Shown: positions 36,242 to 45,774, counted from the first letter of the stretch. The stretch: 64,000 nt of DNA from Lewinellaceae bacterium SD302 (GCA_002591745.1 PDLQ01000003.1:186001-250000); one strand, 5' to 3'. Notes: a model not told the origin generated them from the sequence alone. A program made the numbers and translations.

Positions 36242-36580
36242 TTAACGCAGTTTTTTATTGTTTTGGTGCCGTTCTCTGTCCCGGCCGGTTTTCTTAGCTA
36301 AGTTGGCTTGAAATGCGGCTTCCAGGTCAATCCCGGTCTGGTTAGCCAGGCAGATCAGGACGAACAGAACATCCGCCATTTCGTCCGCCAACTGATGGGG
36401 TGCTTTTTCCGCATCTTCCTTATTCTTGAAAGACTGCTCCCCATAGATTCGGGCCATCAGGCGAGCTACTTCGCCCACTTCTTCCGTCAAAACGGCCATA
36501 TTCGTCAACTCGTTATAGTAGCGTACGCCGATAGTGCTGATCCATTCATCTACGGTGGTTTGGGCTTGCTGAAGGGTCAT
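36242..36580 (-). CDS. MazG-like nucleotide pyrophosphohydrolase
   Basis: The 112-residue protein is a single all-alpha MazG-like domain: metal-binding EEVGEVARLMAR and HQLADEMADVLFVLICLAN. The family hydrolyses NTPs or dNTPs to the monophosphates and removes non-canonical nucleotides. Upstream, the minus strand reads CTTTGCTACTTTGAAGTTC, a copy of the dispersed motif 17 bp before the start, where it may serve as a -7 element. Confidence 0.88.
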   Translation of the reverse strand: MTLQQAQTTVDEWISTIGVRYYNELTNMAVLTEEVGEVARLMARIYGEQSFKNKEDAEKAPHQLADEMADVLFVLICLANQTGIDLEAAFQANLAKKTGRDRERHQNNKKLR

Positions 36581-36885
36581 ATTTGATTTTTGAACTTCAA
36601 AGTAGCAAAGTTTGGCGGGGAAGACGTCGATTCCAAGGGACGCTGCATGAATAAATTACCGTTTCAGAGCTGGCTATTTTGTTTGCTGGCAAGGCGGCCG
36701 AAGCCGATTATACCAAATGTTTAAGGCCCCTACCCCAAATACCGCATGACTACATAAGGCTTTGGGCAACGATGGCAGGGGGCAAAAGAGTCGCTCTAAA
36801 ACTGGTAAGTTATTTTTACGGCGTTCCTACATTACCAGGTGATAAGCACCGGCAATCTGGCTTCAACAACGGCGCAGCTTTTAAT
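36581..36885. other. Intergenic region of 305 bp
   Basis: It contains one dispersed-motif copy (36598-36606) near the MazG-like gene. The rest has no convincing coding sequence, hairpin or promoter. A short plus-strand open frame (36679-36912) lacks family features and overlaps the lactonase 3' end, so I do not call it a gene. Confidence 0.5.
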
Positions 36886-37941
36886 TTACAAGGACAAGCA
36901 AACTGGGGTTAAAAGCTCCAGTTCATCAATTTTTTCCAATTCTCCAGTCGTGGTGTTGATCCTGAATTGTACGATATTGTCAGTATTCTGGTTGGCTACG
37001 TATAGAAAGTGTCCGTCTTTACTGATACAAAATGCCCGGGGTTCCTCACCAAGTGTAGAGAGGTATCCGACGGTTTTCAGGTCTCCGTTTTCTTTGATTC
37101 TGGCACAGTACAGACTATCGTGCCCTCGGTTGCTGGCGTAGATAAGTTTCCCTCCGGGATGTACGTGAACATCGGCACCGTCATTACGCCCCCCGTAGTC
37201 AGCGGGCACCGTACGGACCGTTTGCCGGATAGATAGACGTCCACTTTCCCGCTCATAATCCATCGCGATCAGGCTGCTGCTCATTTCGTTGATGAGGTAA
37301 GCGAAAGGTAGCTTGGGGTGAAAGGTCATGTGCCGTGGCCCTGAACCGGTATCGACTTCCAGGTAGACTTGCTCGGTGGGCAAGAACCGGCTGGTCAGTT
37401 CGTTGAAAGAGAAACACCAGATGCGGTCCAGTCCCAGATCGGGAACGAAGACGTACCGATTATCCGGGCTGAACACGGTAGAATGAGGATGGGATTTGAG
37501 CGCTTTTGCTTCTACTGGGTTTAGATCGATCCGCTGAACTTCTACTAGCTTCCCCCCAACTTCTCTGCGAAAGAGATTTACAAAGCCACCGAGGTAGTTG
37601 CTGGCCGCCACGTAAGTATCGCTTTGATCCGAGGTAATGTGGCAGGTCGCTCCGCTCCCGGTGTTCCAATGTCCGATCTTTCGGGGACCGCTGACTTGAT
37701 CGATTTCGAATCCGACCACCCTCCCATCATTTAATTCTTCCACAACGTAAAGGTTACGCCCGTCGCTGCTAACCGTCAGATATGAGGGGTTGATCAACCC
37801 GCTAACAATATTTCTAATCCTCAATTTCCCGGTGTTCTGGTCTACCGTCAATTCATAGAAGCCCGGTGCTTCTCCTTTGACGTGAGGTTCCTTTCTGGTG
37901 TAGGTACCGGCGTAGCCCAGTCCTGGTTTATTAGTCAGCAT
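36886..37941 (-). CDS. Lactonase family beta-propeller protein (6-phosphogluconolactonase Pgl/YbhE-like)
   Basis: The 351-residue, seven-bladed propeller begins GYAGTYTRKEPHVKGEAPGFYELTVD. Repeated blade motifs follow (SYLTVSSDGRNLYVVEE, HPHSTVFSPDNRYVFVPDLGLDRI, GPRHMTFHPKLPFAYLINE, ASNRGHDSLYCARI, GHFLYVANQNTDNIV). These match the Lactonase Pfam family. No signal peptide is seen, so it is probably cytoplasmic. 6-Phosphogluconolactone is the best-known substrate of the family, but it is not proven here. Confidence 0.9.
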   Translation of the reverse strand: MLTNKPGLGYAGTYTRKEPHVKGEAPGFYELTVDQNTGKLRIRNIVSGLINPSYLTVSSDGRNLYVVEELNDGRVVGFEIDQVSGPRKIGHWNTGSGATCHITSDQSDTYVAASNYLGGFVNLFRREVGGKLVEVQRIDLNPVEAKALKSHPHSTVFSPDNRYVFVPDLGLDRIWCFSFNELTSRFLPTEQVYLEVDTGSGPRHMTFHPKLPFAYLINEMSSSLIAMDYERESGRLSIRQTVRTVPADYGGRNDGADVHVHPGGKLIYASNRGHDSLYCARIKENGDLKTVGYLSTLGEEPRAFCISKDGHFLYVANQNTDNIVQFRINTTTGELEKIDELELLTPVCLSL

Positions 37942-38012
37942 GGTGATGAAGATTGATGGGGTCTTAAAATAACGCTAGCTAACTTACCTTGTGCGAATCT
38001 AACCAACTTCCT

Positions 38013-38681
38013 ATGCTATACCTGGTTCCCACCCCCATCGGCAACCGTGAAGACATTACCCTGCGGGCCATCCGAACCTTGCGGGAGGCCGATCTCATTC
38101 TGGCCGAAGACACCAGAACCTCAAAACCTTTGTTAAAGCACCTGGAAATTGAAACACCCCTGCGTTCCTACCACGCCCATAACGAGCATGGCATTGTTGG
38201 CGGCTTGGTGGAAGAACTGAAACAAGGTGCCACCTACGCCCTGATTACCGACGCGGGAACACCCGCCATCAGTGACCCTGGCTTCCTGTTGGTACGCGCC
38301 TGCCGTGAGGCTGGTGTCCAGGTAAGCTGCCTCCCCGGAGCTACTGCTTTCGTACCCGTACTGGCCGCCTCGGGTATTCCTTGCAATCAATTTCACTTCG
38401 AAGGTTTTTTGCCCCACAAGAAAGGCCGACAGACCAGGCTCAAATATCTGGCGACGCTACCCAACACCTTTGCGCTTTACGAAAGTCCCTATCGGCTGGT
38501 AAAATGTCTGACCCAGCTGGCCGAACACTGCGGTGAGGAGAGGCTGGCCTGCGTGGGCCGCGAAGTCAGCAAACTCTACGAAGAGATCAATACCAACAGT
38601 CTGAAAGCTTTGATCGAAGATTTCAGTGAGCGCGGCAAGGTAAAGGGAGAGATTGTTATCGTCGTTGCCGGCCCCCAATAA
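38013..38681 (+). CDS. rsmI: 16S rRNA (cytidine(1402)-2'-O)-methyltransferase
   Basis: ATG 38013 (MLYLVPTPIGNREDITLRAI) is preferred over the in-frame GTG/other start at 37989. The 222-residue tetrapyrrole-methylase-fold protein has the RsmI signatures LVPTPIGN, ILAEDTRTSKPLLKHL, SYHAHNEH, LITDAGTPAISDPG and VCLPGA-like SCLPGATAFVPVLAASG. It methylates C1402 of 16S rRNA in the decoding centre. The next gene follows after 13 bp. Confidence 0.96.
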   Translation: MLYLVPTPIGNREDITLRAIRTLREADLILAEDTRTSKPLLKHLEIETPLRSYHAHNEHGIVGGLVEELKQGATYALITDAGTPAISDPGFLLVRACREAGVQVSCLPGATAFVPVLAASGIPCNQFHFEGFLPHKKGRQTRLKYLATLPNTFALYESPYRLVKCLTQLAEHCGEERLACVGREVSKLYEEINTNSLKALIEDFSERGKVKGEIVIVVAGPQ

Positions 38682-38694
38682 TTCTTAGCGCTTA

Positions 38695-39897
38695 ATGACC
38701 AATCGCGAACTGCTCACCAACTACCCCCGCTACCTGGCCTTCGGCTTTCTGCATTACTTTTTCAGTTTTGTCGGCCAGACCTTTTTTATCAGTCTGTTTG
38801 TGACCGGAATCACGGCCGAGCGAGGCTGGGAAACGGAAACTTTTGCCGGCATTTACTCTGGCGTAACCCTTTGCGCAGCCTTTTTGCTGCCCGTGATCGG
38901 TGGCCAGCTCGACCGTCTGCGTGTTCGCTACGTGAGTACAACAACGGTGCTCGTTATGATCGCCGGCTGTCTGCTCCTGGCTTACGGCCACGGCTGGCTT
39001 CTACTGGCTTTGGGTATTTTATGTGTCCGTCTGGGAGGGCAGGGCGTATTGACGCTGACCGGCTCTACCACCATCGGTCGTTTCTTCGAACGGGGGAGGG
39101 GTAAGGCACTTTCCTATTCCATGCTGGGCATTTGTGCTGCTGAGATCATCGTGCCGTTATTAGCGGTTTACCTGATCCAGGAGCAAGGTTATCGCTCCAC
39201 CTGGCTAGTGGCCGCGGCCCTGTTGGCTATGGTTTTTCTACCCGCCATCTGGTTACTGGTCAGCCGCCATGACAACTTCCAAAAGGCCGCAACGATAGTC
39301 AATAGCGGCGAAACCAGTTCCGTGGCTTCCTGGACGAGGCGACAGGTCATTTCCGACCCCCGTTTTCAACTCATAGTTCCGATCGTACTCTTTATTCCTT
39401 TTTTCTTCACCGGTTTCGTTTTCAACCAGACCGATATTGGGGAATTGCGGGGGTTTAGCCCGGAATTGATGGCGCTGGGCCTGAGTACCTTCGGGCTTAC
39501 CCGCGCATTTTGCATTCTGTTCGCCGGCCAGATCGTCGATCGCTTTGGGCCCGCTAAATTGCTCATCGTGGTACTGCTCCCGGCCGTAATGGGTATGCTC
39601 GTTTTCTGGAGTTTTCCCGGTGGGTGGACGATCCCCGTCATCTTTGGTCTTATTGCCGTCAGCGCCGGAGTCATCACGGTCACTATGCCAACGCTTTGGG
39701 CAGACCGCTACGGCCCCCAGTTTTTGGGCAGCATCAAAAGCACGGTAAAATTACTGGAAGTGCTATCCTCCGCCGGCGCACCCATCCTGTTCAGTTGGGG
39801 GCTTAAATCCCTCGGCCTCTCTACCTGGATGGCTTTGATGATCGGCTATGGACTGGCCTGCGTACTATTGGCTGTGTTGGAACGACGGCGTCAGTGA
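38695..39897 (+). CDS. MFS transporter
   Basis: The 400-residue protein has twelve predicted membrane helices. Loop signatures such as RLRVRYVSTTTV after helix 2 and FAGQIVDRFGPAKLLIVVL after helix 8 are the duplicated MFS motif A. It resembles the oxalate/formate or monocarboxylate-like branch, but the substrate is not evident. Likely co-transcribed with rsmI 13 bp upstream. It ends abutting the convergent aminotransferase gene. Confidence 0.85.
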   Translation: MTNRELLTNYPRYLAFGFLHYFFSFVGQTFFISLFVTGITAERGWETETFAGIYSGVTLCAAFLLPVIGGQLDRLRVRYVSTTTVLVMIAGCLLLAYGHGWLLLALGILCVRLGGQGVLTLTGSTTIGRFFERGRGKALSYSMLGICAAEIIVPLLAVYLIQEQGYRSTWLVAAALLAMVFLPAIWLLVSRHDNFQKAATIVNSGETSSVASWTRRQVISDPRFQLIVPIVLFIPFFFTGFVFNQTDIGELRGFSPELMALGLSTFGLTRAFCILFAGQIVDRFGPAKLLIVVLLPAVMGMLVFWSFPGGWTIPVIFGLIAVSAGVITVTMPTLWADRYGPQFLGSIKSTVKLLEVLSSAGAPILFSWGLKSLGLSTWMALMIGYGLACVLLAVLERRRQ

Positions 39898-40728
39898 TTA
39901 CTTCCCTTCGCAATAAATTCCCCAATGGTCCATCAGTCTCTGCGTTATTGGCCCGACTTTCCCGGCGGCGATAACTCCCTGGTTGGTGGCGGTGATCGGC
40001 ATGGCGCCCTTGGTCGAACTGGCGATGATGGCTTCATCGGCTAACAACAACTCTTCAAGGGTGACGACTCGTTCTTCCACGGGAATACTCAACTCTCCCG
40101 CTAATGCGATAAGGTGTTTTCGGGTGATCCCGAGCAAAACCCCTTCGGCCGGAGTGATCAACACGCCATCCCTGACGATAAAGACATTCGAGCGATCACT
40201 TTCCAGCACGATTCCTTTTTCCGTGACGTAAAGCGGGAAATCACAGCCGGTCTTTTCCAACTCCGGAATTAGGCGAATACCCTGAATGTAGTCCGTCGTC
40301 TTCACCCGAGGCGTTTGTCGGCGATAAACGTAAAGCAAAATTTTTGCCCCATGGCGATAAAGTTTTTCTGGTGGCGCTTTATGCGGGTAAGCCATTGCCA
40401 GCAAATTCGGTGTAGTTGGGGTGTAGCCATCCAGCGCGTAGCCGCCGGTGAGCACGAAACGGATGCCACCGTCGGCAGCCTCATTGCGTTCGATCAACTG
40501 GTGTACGACCTCCGTCAATTCCTGATCGCTCAGCGGAAATGGCATCCCCATCTCCCGTGCGCTGTTGCGGAAACGGGCCAGGTGATCAGCCAGGAAGCGG
40601 GGCCGCCGGTTCAGGTAACGGAAATAATCAAAAACAGCGAACCCCCTCAGGATGGAGAGGTCACTAAAGTGGAGTTGGGCGCTCTCGCTGGGTAGATAAG
40701 CACCGTTCAGATAGGTAATTGGTAACAT
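39898..40728 (-). CDS. Class IV aminotransferase (branched-chain or D-amino-acid aminotransferase-like)
   Basis: The frame opens at 40764, but ATG 40728 (MLPITYLNGAYLPSESAQLHFSD) fits fold-type IV enzymes and avoids overlap with the divergent gene. The 276-residue protein has FSDLSILRGFAVFDYFR, the PLP-site KTTDYIQGIRL, VLESDRSNVFIV and GVLLGITRKHLI. IIASSTKGAMPIT closes the active site. Substrate range (branched-chain amino acids, D-Ala or aminodeoxychorismate) cannot be fixed. The convergent MFS gene ends at the preceding base. Confidence 0.88.
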   Translation of the reverse strand: MLPITYLNGAYLPSESAQLHFSDLSILRGFAVFDYFRYLNRRPRFLADHLARFRNSAREMGMPFPLSDQELTEVVHQLIERNEAADGGIRFVLTGGYALDGYTPTTPNLLAMAYPHKAPPEKLYRHGAKILLYVYRRQTPRVKTTDYIQGIRLIPELEKTGCDFPLYVTEKGIVLESDRSNVFIVRDGVLITPAEGVLLGITRKHLIALAGELSIPVEERVVTLEELLLADEAIIASSTKGAMPITATNQGVIAAGKVGPITQRLMDHWGIYCEGK

Positions 40729-40779
40729 GTACCCAAGATACGGTTCTAATAAAGATTGGCTCATTACCTTTACGCGCCT

Positions 40780-41712
40780 ATGGATAGCCTGATTGCTCAG
40801 TTTGGAATTTTTGCCGCCAGTATCGTTGCACTGCTCTGGGCCAGCGATCGCTTCGTGGAAAGCGCCGAACGCATCGGCCTTTCCTGGGGTATATCCCCCT
40901 TCATCATTGGGGTAACTATCGTAGCCTTTGGCACTTCTCTGCCTGAACTGGCCACCAGCATTGCCGCAGTTCTGGGTGGAGAGCCGGAAATTGTGGTCAG
41001 CAACGTTGTCGGTTCCAACATCACCAACATCGCATTGGTCCTGGGGCTCAGTGCCGTGGTCGTCAAATCTATCGATTTGGAGATTAACCTCTGGTACATC
41101 GATATACCCTTCCTCTGGGGTTCAGCGTTCCTGCTGTATTTCCTGGTTTCCGACGCCCGCTTCTCCATTTTCGAAGCCGTAGTTTGCCTGGGTGGCATCG
41201 TCCTTTTCCTGACCTACTCCCTGAAGGATGGTGAAAAACCCGCCGCCGAAGATCGCCCGTCGGCCAGCTGGAAAGACTACCTGTTCCTCTTACTCAGTGC
41301 GGCCGTTGTTTCCTTCGCGGCCAGTTGGGCAATATCCTCCATCACCAACATCAGCGGCATCCTCAATATTGCTCCCAAAATTATCGCCCTCACCGCCGTT
41401 GCCCTCGGCACCAGTCTGCCGGAAGTGGCGGTCAGCCTCAGTGCGGCACGCAAAGGCCGGGCATCCATTGCGGTAGGTAACGCCCTGGGGTCCAACGTCT
41501 TCAATACTTTCGTCGTTATGGCCATCCCCCGCTTTTTCGGCCCCCTGGAGATTCCCGCAGACATCCTCAGCACCTATTTACCCCTCATGGTTGCCATGAC
41601 CATTTTGCTGGGGATTATGAGCAACAACCGCCAGATATCGCGCATGGAGGGGATGGTCCTGCTGCTATTCTACATCTGGTACCTGGGGCAGATTATCGAG
41701 TCTGCGCTGTAG
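40780..41712 (+). CDS. Calcium/sodium antiporter (CaCA family, YrbG-like)
   Basis: ATG 40780 (MDSLIAQFGIFAASIVALLWASDRF) is preferred. The 310-residue protein has about ten membrane helices and both alpha-repeats: GTSLPELATSIAAVLG with SNVVGSNITNIALVLG, and GTSLPEVAVSLSAARKG with VGNALGSNVFNTFVV. This is the K-dependent or bacterial Na/Ca exchanger type. A box TACCTTTA (40765-40772), one base off the TAnnTTTG consensus, lies just before the start. Confidence 0.93.
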   Translation: MDSLIAQFGIFAASIVALLWASDRFVESAERIGLSWGISPFIIGVTIVAFGTSLPELATSIAAVLGGEPEIVVSNVVGSNITNIALVLGLSAVVVKSIDLEINLWYIDIPFLWGSAFLLYFLVSDARFSIFEAVVCLGGIVLFLTYSLKDGEKPAAEDRPSASWKDYLFLLLSAAVVSFAASWAISSITNISGILNIAPKIIALTAVALGTSLPEVAVSLSAARKGRASIAVGNALGSNVFNTFVVMAIPRFFGPLEIPADILSTYLPLMVAMTILLGIMSNNRQISRMEGMVLLLFYIWYLGQIIESAL

Positions 41713-42094
41713 AATTTTATGGCTGGCAAAGTAGCAGTGTTTATTGGTCACCGATTTGCGGTCAGAAACAGCGCGATCTCCCGGTAGAGGACCTTATCGT
41801 AAGCTGAACGGTGGCTAAGCCGGCAGTAACAAATATGCGATCTCAGTACATCGTTATAATGAAAAGGAAATTAGGACTCAGTAACTAATGGTTACCTTCT
41901 GATTGATTACACCGATCAAAGTTCTCCTGCGTCTGCTGGCTGGGCCACTTCTCTGCATTGCTACTTTGCCAGCCAAAATTCCAATGATTATTAGTTAGCG
42001 CCAGGGATTTGAAGCCATAATAAAACTGAGTACCTTTGCGCCCTAGCCGTTTCCAAACCGGAGACCAAGCCTGTAACTTGAAAAGCTAACCACT
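41713..42094. other. Intergenic region of 382 bp with an outward-facing pair of dispersed motifs
   Basis: CAAAGTAGC at 41727-41735 and GCTACTTTG at 41960-41968 bracket about 225 bp containing AACAGCGCGATCT, a word related to sequences in two other intergenic regions (48468-48648 and 54414-54752). The trhO promoter lies at the right end. I see no ORF. Confidence 0.6.
42009..42038 (+). promoter_or_regulatory. Promoter of trhO (TTG-N19-TACCTTTG)
   Basis: TTG at 42009-42011 is followed after 19 bp by TACCTTTG at 42031-42038, an exact match to the Bacteroidetes -33/-7 consensus with standard spacing. The GTG start is 57 bp downstream. Confidence 0.75.
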
Positions 42095-43153
42095 GTGTCT
42101 AAGAAACAACAATTACGTAACCTCCTGAGCAAGGAGGAACTGGAGGCCCGTCTGGCCGCCGATCCACGCCCCCGCACTACCCTGTCCTTTTATCAGTACG
42201 CTAATATTACGGAACCTCACCAGTTTCGCGATGCTCTGTTCGCCGCCTGGACGGAACTGGAAGTACTAGGCCGCGTTTACATTGCTCACGAAGGAGTGAA
42301 CGGACAAATTTCGCTGCCCACTGAAAATCTGGAAGCCTTCCGCGCTTACCTGAACACCATCGATTTCCTGAGCGGCATCCGACTGAATATTGCCATTGAG
42401 GCCGATGCCAAAAGTTTCCTGAAACTGAAGATCAAAGTGCGTAAGAAAATCGTGGCCGATGGACTGGACGACGCCTCCTTCGACGTCACCCGGAGAGGTC
42501 GCCACCTGAGCGCCCGCGAGGTCAACGAATTGATGAGCCAGGACGACACCCTGGTTGTGGACATGCGCAACCATTACGAGAGTGAAGTGGGCTATTTCAA
42601 AGGAGCAATCTGCCCCGATGTGGATACCTTCCGCGATGCGCTGCCCGTAGTAGAGAAAATGCTACAATCAGATAAGGACAAGGACATCATCATGTACTGT
42701 ACCGGTGGGATTCGCTGTGAAAAGGCCAGTGCTTACTACCTGCACAAAGGTTTTGATAAAGTACACATGATCGATGGCGGCATCATCGAATATACCCGAC
42801 AATGCGAGCAGGAAGGACTGGAGAACCAGTTTCTCGGCAAGAACTTTGTGTTCGACGAACGGATGGGTGAACGCATCTCCGAGGATATTGTGAGCAACTG
42901 TCATCAGTGTGGAAAACCGGCTGACAGCCACCGGAATTGCGCCAACGATGCTTGTCACCTGTTATTTATCCAGTGTGATGACTGTGCCGATAAATTTACG
43001 AATTGCTGCTCCGTAGACTGCCGGGAATTCAATGCGCTGGACGAAGACGAAAAGCGACGTCAACTACCAACCAGGGAATTCAACGGCAGCAGTTTCGCCA
43101 AGGCCAGGGCCGGGATTCGGTCGCAGAAAGGCAAAACTGACAATTTAGTGTGA
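42095..43153 (+). CDS. trhO: tRNA uridine(34) hydroxylase (YceA, rhodanese-like)
   Basis: A GTG start (42095) gives 352 residues. The N-terminal domain contains TLSFYQYANITEPHQFRDALF and GRVYIAHEGVNGQISLP. A rhodanese domain follows (about residues 130-255) with the active-site Cys in YCTGGIRCEKASAYY. A C-terminal Cys-rich extension (CHQCGKPADSHRNCAND, CDDCADKFTNCCS) completes it. TrhO makes 5-hydroxyuridine at tRNA position 34 with O2. A consensus promoter lies upstream. Confidence 0.95.
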   Translation: MSKKQQLRNLLSKEELEARLAADPRPRTTLSFYQYANITEPHQFRDALFAAWTELEVLGRVYIAHEGVNGQISLPTENLEAFRAYLNTIDFLSGIRLNIAIEADAKSFLKLKIKVRKKIVADGLDDASFDVTRRGRHLSAREVNELMSQDDTLVVDMRNHYESEVGYFKGAICPDVDTFRDALPVVEKMLQSDKDKDIIMYCTGGIRCEKASAYYLHKGFDKVHMIDGGIIEYTRQCEQEGLENQFLGKNFVFDERMGERISEDIVSNCHQCGKPADSHRNCANDACHLLFIQCDDCADKFTNCCSVDCREFNALDEDEKRRQLPTREFNGSSFAKARAGIRSQKGKTDNLV

Positions 43154-43186
43154 ACATCCTAGCGGTTAGTTCCTTTATGAATCATA

Positions 43187-43618
43187 ATGAAACTGCAACC
43201 CGGCACCGGAATCGGACAGATTACTTTCGGGCTTACTCCCGAAGAAACGGAGGACCTGTTAGGTCATCCCGATCGCGTTGGGTTGGATGAGGAAGACGAG
43301 GGTTCCCTAAGTTATCAATATAACCACCTCAAGCTGCGGCTCACTTATTACGACCGTACTGATGGCCGCCTCGGATATATCCGCTGTGCCCATCCAGAGT
43401 TAAATTATCGGGGACATCGATTGATTGGCGCGCCGGTCAAAAAAGCACAATTCGTGCTGCGCAAATCACAGAAGAGCTGGCATTTCGAAACCTACGATTT
43501 TTTTGAGGCTTACTTCGACGAACAACACTGGCTGACTTTGAACGTAGAGTACGAGCAAGTGATCAGCGTAGAAATGGGACTGCCTTTTACTGAGGATGGG
43601 GATTACATCTGGCCTTAG
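43187..43618 (+). CDS. Hypothetical protein (143 residues)
   Basis: The soluble protein begins LQPGTGIGQITFGLTPEETEDLLGHPDRV, a pattern seen in small SmpA/BamE-like or immunity-type proteins that compare metabolite or lattice values. No family is certain. It follows trhO by 33 bp on the same strand and is probably transcribed with it. Conserved aromatic and acidic residues near the C-terminus (SWHFETYDFFEAYFDEQHW) suggest a real folded protein. Confidence 0.6.
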   Translation: MKLQPGTGIGQITFGLTPEETEDLLGHPDRVGLDEEDEGSLSYQYNHLKLRLTYYDRTDGRLGYIRCAHPELNYRGHRLIGAPVKKAQFVLRKSQKSWHFETYDFFEAYFDEQHWLTLNVEYEQVISVEMGLPFTEDGDYIWP

Positions 43619-43690
43619 AATACTTGCAATTATAGTGAACAACAGGCCTTTTGCCATTGCTGTAAGGATATACTCCAATATCAACTTACA

Positions 43691-44023
43691 ATGGCCGATA
43701 AATCACACGACGATATCTACGACAACTTCTACGACGCCGTAAATATGCAGCCCAAAGAACTGGAAGAGTGGCTCGAAACCGAAGAAAGTAAAAGCGTAGG
43801 AAGTAAAGAAAACGGTGGCGAAAGTACCGGTCACCGTAGCGGCCGGCGAATCGTGAAGATCAAGCGCAAGAAAAAAGATGAACTGACCGATAGCGACTAC
43901 GAGCATATGAACAAGGTAGTTGGCTACATCAATCGTCATACCGCCCAGCGCCCGGACGGAGACGTAAAGGATACAAACTGGGCTTACAGTTTAAAGAACT
44001 GGGGTTACGACCCGACCAAGTAA
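43691..44023 (+). CDS. DUF3140 family protein
   Basis: The 110-residue, highly charged protein contains YDNFYDAVNMQPKELEEWLE, TEESKSVGSKENGGESTGH and RRIVKIKRKKKDELTDSDYEHMNKVVGYINRH, matching DUF3140. The function is unknown; the family is often seen near stress genes. It ends 1 bp before the convergent phosphorylase gene. Confidence 0.8.
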   Translation: MADKSHDDIYDNFYDAVNMQPKELEEWLETEESKSVGSKENGGESTGHRSGRRIVKIKRKKKDELTDSDYEHMNKVVGYINRHTAQRPDGDVKDTNWAYSLKNWGYDPTK

Positions 44024-44024
44024 A

Positions 44025-44846
44025 CTAAAGTTCCGCCAGGAAATCCTTCATGAACCCGACCAACTTAGGTTCCACGCTTTCCACCATTTCGATAACGCTT
44101 TCTACCGTGGTTTCCTGAATCTCGTCCAGGGGAAAGCACTTATTGCTTACTACGGAGAGGACGAAGACGGGTAAGTCCATGTGACGAGCTACCAACACCT
44201 CCGGTACGGTAGACATCCCGATGAGATCAGCTCCGAGAATGTGCGCCATTCTATATTCAGCGGGGGTTTCCAGATTAGGGCCGGAAATGGCCAGGTATAC
44301 TCCTTCGTGGGCTTTGATGCCGTGTTTTTCAGCCATTTGGATAGCGCGGGCATTTAATTCACGATCGTAGGTTTTTAGCATATCCGGGAAACGGGGGCCA
44401 AGGCGGTTGTCGTTGCTCCCCCTCAGTGGATTACTGGGTTGTAGGTTGATGTGGTCCCGCAAGAAAACAACTTCGCCGGCAGCTATATGCTCGTTCACGC
44501 TGCCCGATGCATTGGAAATTATGAGTTGCTCGACGCCCAAAGCCTTGAGCACCCGCACCGGAAAGGTGAGTTGCTGCATACTGTACCCCTCGTAATAATG
44601 AAAGCGGCCGGCCATTGCCACCACGGGAATACCGTTGAGTTTGCCGAAAACCAGCTTGCCGGCGTGGCTGGCAACCGTGCTGGTAGGAAAAAACGGCAAC
44701 AGACCATAATTGAATTCATTGACCACCTCTATTTCATCGGCCAGACCACTGAGCCCAGTGCCCAGGATGATGCCGAAACGAGGTTGAAAATCAGTACGCT
44801 TACGGATGAAGGCCAGGCACTCCTGGATTTGGTCGAATAATTGCAC
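44025..44846 (-). CDS. Purine-nucleoside phosphorylase
   Basis: The frame extends to a TTG at 44903, but GTG 44846 gives MQLFDQIQECLAFIRKRTDF and 273 residues, the usual length of trimeric PNPs. Motifs are GIILGTGLSGLADEIE, STVASHAGKLVFG, VVAMAGRFHYYEGYSMQQLTFPVRV, the base site SGPNLETPAEYR and GMSTVPEVLVA. It phosphorolyses guanosine and inosine in purine salvage. Confidence 0.93.
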   Translation of the reverse strand: MQLFDQIQECLAFIRKRTDFQPRFGIILGTGLSGLADEIEVVNEFNYGLLPFFPTSTVASHAGKLVFGKLNGIPVVAMAGRFHYYEGYSMQQLTFPVRVLKALGVEQLIISNASGSVNEHIAAGEVVFLRDHINLQPSNPLRGSNDNRLGPRFPDMLKTYDRELNARAIQMAEKHGIKAHEGVYLAISGPNLETPAEYRMAHILGADLIGMSTVPEVLVARHMDLPVFVLSVVSNKCFPLDEIQETTVESVIEMVESVEPKLVGFMKDFLAEL

Positions 44847-45082
44847 GGGCGTTTGTTGGTTAGGGGCGGTAAAATAATAACGTCCCTGATTGAAAACGAG
44901 CAATTGTGGCTCTGAACTAGCCAGATAGTTGGAAGCATAGCCATAGCTACGGTTTCGACTAGTTGGAGAAGTCAGGGCCGCAAGTACCGTTTGGAAATCG
45001 GGAGGTTGTTTTTTTACCGCCCCTTAGTTCTCTTCAAAAACTCCTTCTCTCTACAAATAGTTTTCGGTGAAAAAGATTAGTT

Positions 45083-45640
45083 CTATTTCCACTTAATGCC
45101 ACAGCCGGCACTCGGGTATTGCTTTTCCGGAGCGGCCTGACCGGCGAGCATCGTATCCATAGCCAAGCGCAACTCACTCCCGTCTGGTTCAAGGCCCGTA
45201 CCGGGGCGATTGGCATCCAGTCGACCGCGGTAGTAAAGTTTGTCGTTCGCATCAAAAAGATAAATATCCGGGGTACAGGCAGCGGCGTATGCGCGGGCCA
45301 CGGCCTGACTCTCATCGTAGAGATAAGGGAAGGTGTAATCGTTTTGCACGGCGAAGCCATGCATATTGTCGGGAGAGTCAACGGGGTATTTCACCACATC
45401 ATTGGAACTGATGTGCACCGTACCGATCCCTTTTTCACGGTAGTCATTAGCCACTCGTACCAGTTCCTCAATTACGTGAATCACGTAGGGGCAATGATTA
45501 CAGATGAAGACCACCAGTGTGCCATTCGCTCCCTTCACTTCCTGAAAGGTAAAACTGCGGCCCATCGAAAGAGTATCGGGTAAGGAAAATTCCGGGGCGG
45601 TAGTGCCCAGTTCGAGCATGGTAGATTCGGTAAGTGCCAT
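45083..45640 (-). CDS. Thioredoxin-like/peroxiredoxin-like redox protein (CNHCPYV type)
   Basis: The 185-residue thioredoxin-fold protein begins with AhpC/TSA-like APEFSLPDT. It carries VFICNHCPYVIHVIEELVR, the motif of the PRX-like subgroup in which CxxC replaces the single peroxidatic Cys. ACTPDIYLFDANDKLYYRGR is the cis-Pro region. No signal peptide is visible. It probably acts as a cytoplasmic thiol reductase or peroxidase. Confidence 0.85.
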   Translation of the reverse strand: MALTESTMLELGTTAPEFSLPDTLSMGRSFTFQEVKGANGTLVVFICNHCPYVIHVIEELVRVANDYREKGIGTVHISSNDVVKYPVDSPDNMHGFAVQNDYTFPYLYDESQAVARAYAAACTPDIYLFDANDKLYYRGRLDANRPGTGLEPDGSELRLAMDTMLAGQAAPEKQYPSAGCGIKWK

Positions 45641-45766
45641 ATTGGAGAATTATACTTCCATGATCATTCTGTTACGAATAGCAATAATTTTACCGCTGGA
45701 ACGGAATAAAATCATAGAAAAGTTATCTTTAAAACTTGTCTCTTAATAGTACAAATCGCCGCCGGC

Positions 45767-45774
45767 TAAGTTTG
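45767..45774 (+). promoter_or_regulatory. Candidate -7 box TAAGTTTG of the ATP-grasp gene
   Basis: It is an exact match to TAnnTTTG, 28 bp upstream of the preferred ATG at 45803. The nearest TTG upstream is too far for a standard -33 element. Confidence 0.5.

Noticed and set aside
36679-36912. Open frame of 77 codons between the MazG-like and lactonase genes
   Set aside because: No domain, no signal peptide, compositionally unlike its neighbours, and it overlaps the 3' end of the lactonase gene.
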